A DNA stretch of 64,000 nucleotides from Pseudorasbora parva (lineage: Eukaryota > Chordata > Actinopteri > Cypriniformes > Gobionidae), in the NCBI RefSeq assembly GCF_024679245.1, contig NC_090184.1:741047-805046 (forward strand). Reading direction: 5' to 3'. A program made the position numbers and the translations under genes. The notes beneath the pieces are model-generated. The model was not told the DNA's origin and did no database searches. It saw nothing but the letters and a program-made list of their open reading frames with translations. Below, piece by piece: positions 58,301 to 64,000 of the stretch; position 1 is the first letter of the stretch, and each line of letters opens with the position of its first letter.

Positions 58301-61300
58301 CACTCACTGTAGTTAATGCTCGCCTCTGGTCCTGATTGGCTGAGCAGCGTCTCTTAGCCCCGCCCACACTCACTGTAGTTAATGCCCGCCTCTGGTCCTG
58401 ATTGGCTGAACCGCGTCTCTTAGCCCCGCCCTCACTCACTGTAGTTAATGCCCGCCTCTGGTCCTGATTGGCTGAGCAGCGTGTCTCAGCCCCGCCCTCA
58501 CTCCCTGTAGTTAATGCTCACCTCTGGTCTTGATTGGCTGAGCAGCGTCTCTTAGCCCCGCCCTCACTCACTGTAGTTAATGCCCGCCTCTGGTCCTGAT
58601 TGGCTGAACAGCGTCTCTTAGCCCCGCCCTCACTCACTGTAGTTAATGCCCGCCTCTGGTCCTGATTGGCTGAACAGCATCTCTTAGCCACGCCCCTCAC
58701 TCCCTGTAGTTAATGCCCGCCTCTGGTCCTGACACAACTAGGATTTTTAAAATGGTGAATATTGACCTGATCCAGATGGCAGAAGGACTCTTTCAGCTGG
58801 TGCAGTAAGACACTGTCGAGTTTGTTGCCGAGTTGACATTCTCTGTAGGGAAATCCAGCTCTCTGCATGAGCCAGAAAAAACACCGCGTCACGTCCGCGC
58901 CTCCGTACGCCAGACACAACCTGAGACACACAGAGGTTTACTGTGCTGTATGATAGTAAGAGATCATTCGATTAAAACTTTAAAGGTGCCCTAGTATTAA
59001 ACATTGAATTAACCTTGCCATAGTGAAATAATAAGAGTACAGTACATGGACATCACACACTGCACTGCAAAACATGCTCTTCTTACTCAGTATTTTTGTC
59101 TTATTTCTAGTCTAAACATCTAAAAATTCCTACATTAAAGGTCCCGTTGTTCGCGATTCCATCTTTCTAACTTTAGTTAGTGTGTAATGTTGCTGTTGGA
59201 GCATAAATAATACCTGTAAAATTATAAAGCTCAAAGTTCAATGCCAAGCGATATATTTTATTTAACAGAAGTTCCCTTTCAAAGCCGACAGCGAACGGCC
59301 GGTCTGGACGACACCGCTGCACTTCCTGCTGTGATGACGTCACTAGAACCGTTTGTTGACTAAAGCTCCGCCCACAAGAACACGCAAAATAGGGGGCGTG
59401 GTCTCGTTGCATCTCCCCGTTATGTAAGAGGCGGGACCTTTCCGGGGAAAGTGCGCTAAGCTGCTGTCCAATCACAGCGCGGGAAGCGCTGGCCCAATCA
59501 GAACTCGTTACGTGTTTCTGAAGGAGGGACTTCATAGAACAAGGAAATCATCAGGCCGTTTGTAGGACAGAGGAAACAGCGCTGTACAGATAAGTGTTTT
59601 TTTACACGCGAAACATGAACTCATGTTATATTGCACACTGTAAACATAATCAAAGCTTCGAAAACACGAGAAGAACGGGACCTTTAAGAAACATTTACTA
59701 GACAAGAAAAAATTATTGTCTTGTTTTGGGGAAAATAACTCTAAATGAAGAGAGTTTTTGCTTAAAATAAGATAAATAATCTGCCAATGGGGTGAGATAA
59801 ATAATCTTGTTTTCTGTGTTACCATGTTTAACATGTCCTCATCTAGTGTGTTTGTCTCACCTGGAGCTGCGGTGGGACACTCCGTCCTCAACACAACACA
59901 CACTGGTCTTCTGATCGCCCACATCCACAACACACGCGCTGCTCAGGCCGCTGCCGAAGGTCGCACACACTGACTCCTGATGCACAATCACAGCTACACA
60001 CACACAGTTTCACACCACCTAATGAGTGTGTTTACAAGCACACCAGTAAACTGATAACTCACAAATATCAGCTTATTCTTATTTATTGCTAAACGCTTGC
60101 TCTGTCTGGATGCGTTTAAATCTGATCTAATATGCGTTTTCCTCACCTATCACACACACACTCTTCAATAATCCGACAGAAAGCAGGTTAATGCGTTTAC
60201 ATGCAGCGCGAAATCGGGTTAGAGTCAAAAAACTCCCTGTGCCGTACAGTTCAATACACGTGTACCGTTACACCCCTACAAAGGCACATGTGACTTGTAT
60301 TAACACATTTTGGTACGCTTTGAAATGTTGCTTTGTAAAAGCAAACCGACCCAATAAGAAAATGCAGCATTGCAACAAAAGAAGTCCCAGTTTCAGAAGA
60401 AAGCAAACGAAGCACTGACCTAAGGGTCAACACGACACGGCAATATACAAGTGTGTGCAAGACAAGCCAATGTAGAGCAGCGCAACGATGTCTGAGTCAC
60501 AACAGAATAAACTGCATCAAAAAAGATCAGGAATATTCTTGGTGACGTACCGGAGAAGCCCATCTTAACCAGCAGCATATTGACCACTTCCTTCACGTGC
60601 TGCCTGTTGTAGATGTCTGGGATCAGGAGGATGCATCTGTAATACTGAACACCATCAAGTCATCAGACCACCTGATTGCACACGCCAGCCGAAGGAAGCC
60701 TGAAGCGGCACCGGACTCTGGTACCTTCAGATCCTTCAGAGGGATTTCTAGAAGCTTCTGAATGGCGTGAGTCCAGATGGTCTCGAGGTCCACCAGTACT
60801 GCTGTGAGAGAGCCGCCCAGCCCACTGTGGACATTCAGATGACCTCTGCAGACGGGCCAGTGGAGGCTGTAGCAGTCCATAGGGTTCACATACAGCGCCT
60901 GAGAGAGAGAGGGAGGGGGAGAGAGAGAGAGAGAGAGCTTCTAATGCTGCCTTCACATGCTATGGGAATTTCGTACTTCCCACTTCTGATTCCAGCATCA
61001 ACCCATTAGTCTGCCCACACCAGAGGATTCGAGATTCATTATTCTCCTATATTTCACCTTTATTCTACACTGCTCTTGTAAAAACAGTCTGACGGTTTCC
61101 AGGTTCTATGAAGCCTCAGAAATACGCAATGGGCTCTGATTGGTCAGCTGGCCCAGCTGTCCTCTGATTGGCTAACGGCCTAGATCACGTGTTCCTGAAA
61201 CCCCTCCCCTTTACCGGCCGTAAAGACTGCAGATCTATAGCGATCGCTACTGAAGGCCACCTTTGGTATTTTTAGCACGATATTAGCCAAATATCTGTCG

Positions 61301-62439
61301 CAAGGTTTATTAACCCAAAGCCAGCACTAAACACTGGCTTTACTATAGTAGCCAAACACAGAACCACGCTTATCATGCCTGAGATTAACAATACATTAAA
61401 GATCTAATCACACTAAATCCAAGTTTACTGTTGAGATTTAAACGTTTGTAACGTTAGATGTTTGTCGGATAACGTTAAGTATGAATGAGCGTTTAACAAA
61501 CGGGTTTGTTGTTTTAAACTGGCTTCAACGTACGATTAACAGCACGAACTATTACAGGAAACACATCGACGAATCATAAATCATTACAGGCTGTGGCCCG
61601 TTCTTAAAGTCAGAACTGCTCCATCAGGACAAGCCGTTGTGCGAATCCTGCGTTGAACTCGCAGAGATTGTGGAAGCTTTCCTCCGTAAAATGTGCAGCT
61701 CAGAGCGAGATTTGGGTAATAATTATTAAAAATAAATTAACCATTGATCCCGAGCTCGCTGAACAAAGTGGACCTGCAATCCGGATGAAAATAACAGCGT
61801 TTCGTCAGCATTACGGCAACAACACTCCAGCCTACTAACTCTTCACCACAGCAATGAAAAATGGCCCCGCCCCCTTATTTAATATTCTCGGAGGAGGAGT
61901 TTATGTAAATATTGGGATTAGTGATGTCACCAACCCTGGAGGAACGCCTGTAGTCTCTACCGGCCGTCTGCTGTAGTCCTCAGAAACAGATTTCTGCAAA
62001 TATCTCCCTTTGCTTACAGTGAAAGTGAAATCGTGTTTTACCACCTCTTTAAAAATCACTAAAATAAAAAAGAGTTATAAAACAATCTTTGCCATAGAAT
62101 ATAGGTCACAGATGGAACGTTCTTGTTTCCATTGGTTTATTTCAAGATCTGAGGAGAATTATCGATTGTTGCGGCAGGTCTTAAAGGGACAGCAGCCTAA
62201 TATGTGGCTGGTAAAAGAGTTAACGTCAAGCCCTGCTGAGCGCATCAAGACCTCGGCATGTTTGAGAAAGCGTTGTGAATATTTCCGTGCGGTGTTTGTG
62301 ACTTGCATGAGCAGCGTTCCGTCTCACCTCTTCTCCCACGAGATGTTGGGGCTGATGAGATGTGTTAGTCCAGCTGACTTTAGAGTTCGGCTCGAGAACA
62401 GCAGGTCGTATTTGTCTGTTGTATAATCTGGCCTGTGAA

Positions 62440-62532
<93 letters not shown>

Positions 62533-63962
62533 TTGTTTCACTATATTAGTGAGGATATTACATAGATTTCCATTGATTTTATATCAGGTTAATGACACTT
62601 TCTATCCCCTAACCCAACCCCTATTCCTAATCCTACCCATCACACACACACACACACACAGGTTTGTTTCACTATATTAGTGAGGATATTACATAGATTT
62701 CCATTGATTTTATATCAGGTTAATGACACTTTCTATCCCCTAACCCAACCCCTATTCATAATCCTACCCATCACACACACACACACACACAGCCTCTAAA
62801 CCTACCCATCACAGAAACGTACAGAGTGTAAGACTGAAAAAACTAGTATATGCCGAAATGTCTGAATGAAGAACAAGGACTCTCTGAGAAAATAAAGGAA
62901 ATTAACATCTGAACTGTCCCTCACACACCACTGGAGACGCAAGTCTCACCTCAGTATCAGCTAATCTACATCTTTCCCTATATACCCCGTCTCCCCAATT
63001 CCTTCCCTGTCTCATGCTGAGATCACTGAAAACACACACAAAATCTCTTTGTTACAATGTCAATCCACACGATACAGTATTATATGCGTTTGATATCGTT
63101 TGAAATGTCTCAGTGCGACTGGTACAAATATCTCATCTCCACAGAAGTTAACCAAAAGATAATCAATGTTTTAAGAGTTTAAAGATATCTTGTCTTAGTT
63201 TGGTGGGTGTGGCTTTCAGCCGTTTGGCCTTTACATCAATACAAGTCTTGATCAATGCAAATTCCCATTGTGCACTCGTGTTTACATTTGAAAGAGTTTG
63301 TGCATTTGTTTCTGGGTATTTAAGGAAATGTTGCAAAGAGCTCAGGGCTTGACACTTTAAACCGGTCAGCCCGTAATGCTGGATGTCTCAAGATAGCCAG
63401 CATTATGTAGTTTTCAGAAGTCAGGTATACATTTCATTCTTTACTTCAGAGTATTTGATGTTATATATGGATTACCTTTGAATTGACTATGTTATTGGCT
63501 TTATACATTTACCTGACTGTTAAATAAATTGTTACACTTTGATTGATTCTGACTTGCTCTGGAATTATTCAGGTTGGGTATAATTTCAACAAAGGGTTAA
63601 ACGGAATAATTAAATGTGTACTTAAACTATTAAAAATGAATGACCAAATAACCAATTGGCATTCTAACCCAAATTCTAAATTATCAATAAATGGAGTCAG
63701 ATAACGAGGAATTGGAATAAAATCCCCTTTTCCCCGCTGAAAAGACGAACGCGCAGCGACCTTCACCCGCCGATCGTCAGCCTCCATTGGGACGATTTGG
63801 GCGGCCTTACAAGAGCAATAGATTTAAATAAACTTGTTTTGGCCGATTTATAAGCCTTTTAAACTAGTGAGGACCAGTCCAATGTCCTCACTAGTGAGTC
63901 ATTTTTATATTCTACTATATAAGTGAGGACATTTGTGTCCTCACAAGTATTGCCCAACAAGG

Positions 63963-63995
<33 letters not shown>

Positions 63996-64000
63996 GCTCT
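50788..64000 (-). CDS. actr8: Actin-related protein 8, partial (N-terminal exons off the right edge)
   Basis: Nuclear actin-related protein of the INO80 chromatin-remodelling complex, with an actin fold. Coding exons in transcript order: 63994-64000 (last 7 nt of an exon), 62328-62432, 60725-60898, 60551-60644, 59861-59993, 58767-58920, 57876-57971, 53837-53977, 52694-52931, 51973-52136, 50788-50931. All phases agree, giving about 482 residues; human ACTR8 has 624, so roughly 140 N-terminal residues are outside. Diagnostic stretches: WTNTSHQPQHLVGEE, GDQKTSVCCVEDG, RLCLAYGGADVTRCFFWLMQ, GKALGMDKAILHSIDCC, ILVVGGGLLFHGAQEFLQHR, ENVDVITRPKDMDPR and RMLRERAAFVW-stop. One intron uses a GC donor. 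Transcribed toward il17rb. Confidence 0.95.
50966..51379. mobile_element. Palindromic 'CACTGCAAAA' MITE, copy g (full length, actr8 last intron)
   Basis: The best full-length copy: ends CACTGCAGAAAATGCTC / TTTTTTGCAGTG, two inverted GCCAATGGGGTGAGAAAAAT cores, and inverted AGAGAGTTTTTGCTTAAAAT blocks. The TTACATTAAGAAACATTTAC stretch here is uninterrupted and serves as the empty-site reference for 59139-59683. Confidence 0.85.
51462..51666. repeat. 205-bp inverted repeat (actr8 last intron)
   Basis: GTTGTGGCAAATTC at the left pairs with GAATTTGCCACAAC at the right. Inner blocks TCTTCAATATGTCAATGAAA and ACTTTATTGTATGAACA are also inverted. One arm carries an insertion. CA-rich sequence flanks both sides. 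Confidence 0.85.
51694..51795. repeat. (AC)n-rich microsatellite
   Basis: AC dinucleotides with GC, GG and AG interruptions. Confidence 0.85.
51855..51958 (-). repeat. CA-linked dispersed repeat, copy 2
   Basis: Reverse complement of 12193-12299: GTCCTCATATTTCACCCTCT, CCTGTGTCATACC, CATTTGTGTCCTCATG. It abuts the (AC)n that runs into the actr8 donor at 51972. Confidence 0.75.
51973..52136 (-). CDS. actr8: actr8 exon: ASDETKRKMYGCILVVGGG...ITRPK
   Basis: 55 codons (first split) with the glycine-rich ILVVGGGLLF nucleotide-binding loop. The acceptor lies beside a (GT)n tract and the donor is AAG|GTGTGTGTG. Confidence 0.95.
52234..52550. mobile_element. Degraded TTAA MITE (actr8 intron)
   Basis: Flanked by TTAA (52230-52233, 52551-52554). 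Ends ACGGTTAGTTCACCC / GGCTGAACTAACGCT resemble the AGGGATAGTTCAC ends at 46907. It contains a (GT)n at 52280-52308. Confidence 0.65.
52694..52931 (-). CDS. actr8: actr8 exon: acidic insert and GKALGMDKAILHS
   Basis: The first two thirds (SSKASADRRAFPKPAGFEGE ... AEADESSSALLL) are a poorly conserved, likely disordered insert. The end FEGKALGMDKAILHSIDCC returns to the conserved fold. Donor G|GTAAAT. Confidence 0.9.
53000..53735. other. actr8 intron, no feature recognised
   Basis: AT-rich, non-coding. A possible TTAA-type fragment follows at 53738-53800 (TTTAAAGGGACAGTTCAGCC). Confidence 0.4.
53837..53977 (-). CDS. actr8: actr8 exon: APMALFYPAAFGIVG...SKQDQ (GC donor)
   Basis: 47 codons, phase 0. 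The exon ends CAG|GCACGG. The reading frame meets TAA five codons later and no usable GT donor is found before it, so a GC-AG intron is required. Human ACTR8 continues the same way after SKQEQ. Confidence 0.9.
54091..57716. repeat. Decamer minisatellite TGAACNNNNN, about 336 units (actr8 intron)
   Basis: Units TGAACCGCTC, TGAACTGACC, TGAACAGATC, TGAACCGCCC, TGAACTGCCC, TGAACCGCTT and rarer ones. From 54091 to 56800 every unit starts at a position ending in 1: 271 units without an indel. A SINE interrupts at 56803-57048. A second block runs 57062-57716. The minus strand has no stop codons in the common units, which creates very long false reading frames. Confidence 0.97.
56803..57048 (+). mobile_element. 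tRNA-derived SINE (V-SINE/HE1-like) inside the decamer array
   Basis: 5' GGGCTGCAGTGGCTCAGTGG with a pol III A-box-like TGGCTCAGTGG and B-box-like GGTTCAATCCC. The 3' tail is AAAGCGCTTTGGATAAAAGC then GCTATATAAATGCAGTCC. Short direct repeat ATCTG at 56798-56802 and 57049-57053. Not a functional tRNA gene. Confidence 0.75.
57876..57971 (-). CDS. actr8: actr8 exon: DISGLQDHEFRTRF...DEKLQ
   Basis: 32 codons, phase 0 at both ends. Donor CAG|GTACAG. The following intron (3.9 kb) is mostly the decamer minisatellite. Confidence 0.95.
58185..58732. repeat. 66-bp tandem repeat, about 8.3 copies (actr8 intron)
   Basis: Units start at 58185, 58251, 58317, 58383, 58449, 58515, 58581, 58647 and 58714. 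Each has CCTGATTGGCTGA (an inverted CCAAT box) and TAGCCCCGCCCTCACTC (a GC box). It ends 35 bp before an exon boundary. Confidence 0.95.
58767..58920 (-). CDS. actr8: actr8 exon: RLCLAYGGADVTRC...CHLDQ
   Basis: 52 codons (first split): LAYGGADVTRCFFWLMQRAG, FPYRECQLGNKLDSVLLHQL, KESFCHLDQ. Donor CAG|GTCAAT. Confidence 0.95.
59063..59815. mobile_element. Palindromic 'CACTGCAAAA' MITE, copy h, split by a TTAA element
   Basis: Left part 59063-59138 (CACTGCAAAACATGCTC...) and right part 59684-59815 (GAAACATTTACTAGACAAG ... GCCAATGGGGTGAG). The remaining arm is truncated at 59815. In the actr8 intron upstream of the exon ending at 58767. Confidence 0.75.
59139..59683. mobile_element. Kolobok-like TTAA MITE (AGGTCCCGTT ends)
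   Basis: Exact TTAA on both sides (59135-59138, 59684-59687) and 10-bp inverted ends AGGTCCCGTT. 545 bp. Removing it and one TTAA restores the sequence seen at the same point of the MITE at 50966-51379. Confidence 0.8.
59861..59993 (-). CDS. actr8: actr8 exon: AVIVHQESVCATFGSG...
   Basis: Encodes AVIVHQESVCATFGSGLSSA then CVVDVGDQKTSVCCVEDGVS HRSS, the second phosphate loop-like region of the actin fold. Acceptor TGTGTGTGTAG, donor AG|GTGAGA. Confidence 0.95.
60551..60644 (-). CDS. actr8: actr8 exon: YYRCILLIPDIYNRQ...MGFS
   Basis: 31 codons plus one base: YYRCILLIPDIYNRQHVKEV VNMLLVKMGFS. Intron before it is only 80 bp. Donor G|GTACGT. Confidence 0.95.
60725..60898 (-). CDS. actr8: actr8 exon: ALYVNPMDCYSLHW...KDLK
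   Basis: 58 codons including GGSLTAVLVDLETIWTHAIQ. The acceptor follows a (CT)n tract. Donor AAG|GTACCA. Confidence 0.95.
60940..61005. mobile_element. End fragment related to the 36712-37422 transposon
   Basis: ATGCTGCCTTCACATGCTAT and then ACTTCCCACTTCTGATTCC resemble the left end at 36712. The other end was not found. Confidence 0.4.
61010..62320. other. actr8 intron, no feature recognised
   Basis: Non-coding. Several CCAATCAG/CTGATTGG motifs around 61135-61180. No terminal repeats seen. Confidence 0.4.
62328..62432 (-). CDS. actr8: actr8 exon: ARLYNRQIRPAVLE...LVGEE
   Basis: 35 codons, phase 0 at both ends. The acceptor TCTTCACAG sits directly after about 44 TG units. Donor GAG|GTGAGA. 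Confidence 0.9.
62441..62529. repeat. (AC)n, about 44 units, next to an actr8 acceptor
   Basis: On the transcribed strand this is (TG)n ending 9 bases before the exon at 62432. Confidence 0.95.
62530..62792. repeat. 131-bp tandem duplication containing (CA)n
   Basis: GGTTTGTTTCACTATATTAG begins at 62530 and again at 62661. Both copies run through CACTTTCTATCCCCTAACCC and end in (CA)n. Nearly identical, so recent. It resembles the GTGAGGACATT-type CA-linked repeat at 63860-63960. Confidence 0.9.
62800..63855. other. actr8 intron, no feature recognised
   Basis: Non-coding as far as visible. A 72-codon minus-strand frame at 63569-63787 has no actr8 similarity and I do not support it. Confidence 0.4.
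63856..63993. repeat. CA-linked repeat and (CA)n at the actr8 donor
   Basis: ACTAGTGAGGACCAGTCC and an inverted GTCCTCACTAGT form a small hairpin near 63866-63897, followed by GTGAGGACATTTGTGTCCTC and (CA)n. On the minus strand (GT)n starts exactly at the splice donor (63993). Confidence 0.75.
63994..64000 (-). CDS. actr8: actr8 exon fragment at window edge
   Basis: Seven bases, (n)A GAG CAG, immediately before GTGTGTG. They encode ...EQ, matching the EQ that precedes ARSYNKQ in human ACTR8 and fitting phase 0 of the next exon. Confidence 0.6.

Noticed and set aside
63569..63787. 72-codon minus-strand frame as an actr8 N-terminal exon
   Set aside because: No similarity to the ACTR8 N-terminus, and the true junction (EQ|ARLYN) is met by the 63994-64000 donor instead.

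Overview
Organism: teleost fish genomic DNA, most likely cyprinid. The base composition is AT-rich, there are long (CA)n/(GT)n arrays, and fish-type DNA transposons and LINEs are dense. Two vertebrate host genes can be assembled exon by exon from the sequence. Everything else recognised is transposable element, satellite or intron. I saw no bacterial features, CRISPR array, tRNA or rRNA gene. Layout: (1) 1-17000 holds repeats only: Kolobok-like TTAA elements (one with a frameshifted THAP exon), foldback MITEs, two solo LTRs with clean target duplications, DIRS and Ty3/Gypsy relics, and a ~2 kb minisatellite of a 20-bp unit. (2) 17205-40284 (+) is a complete 11-exon IL-17 receptor B gene (il17rb; 494 codons plus stop: signal peptide, ectodomain, one membrane segment, SEFIR domain). 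Its introns are full of transposons. Intron 7 (10.6 kb) carries an L2-like LINE and a DIRS retroelement that was itself split by a CR1/L2-group LINE with an open 1161-codon ORF. (3) 40285-50780 is intergenic and mostly DNA transposons, including hAT elements with 8-bp duplications. (4) 50788-64000 (-) is actr8 (actin-related protein 8, INO80 subunit). Ten complete coding exons and the last 7 bases of an eleventh are present; the N-terminal exons lie beyond the right edge. One actr8 intron is almost entirely a 3.6-kb decamer minisatellite. Gene relationships: il17rb and actr8 converge tail to tail, as IL17RB and ACTR8 do on human 3p21, which supports both names. CHDH, the human head-to-head neighbour of IL17RB, is not visible in the 17 kb upstream. 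il17rb would act at the cell surface in IL-17B/IL-17E-type cytokine signalling through SEFIR-SEFIR contacts. actr8 acts in the nucleus in chromatin remodelling. Most notable signals: a (TG)13-T5 tract at the il17rb exon 8 acceptor whose skipping would end the protein before the membrane segment; a GC-AG intron in actr8; (GT)n tracts at several actr8 splice sites; a 271-unit indel-free decamer array presenting RGTTCA half-sites every 10 bp; near-perfect intronic hairpins; and nested transposons with readable empty sites.
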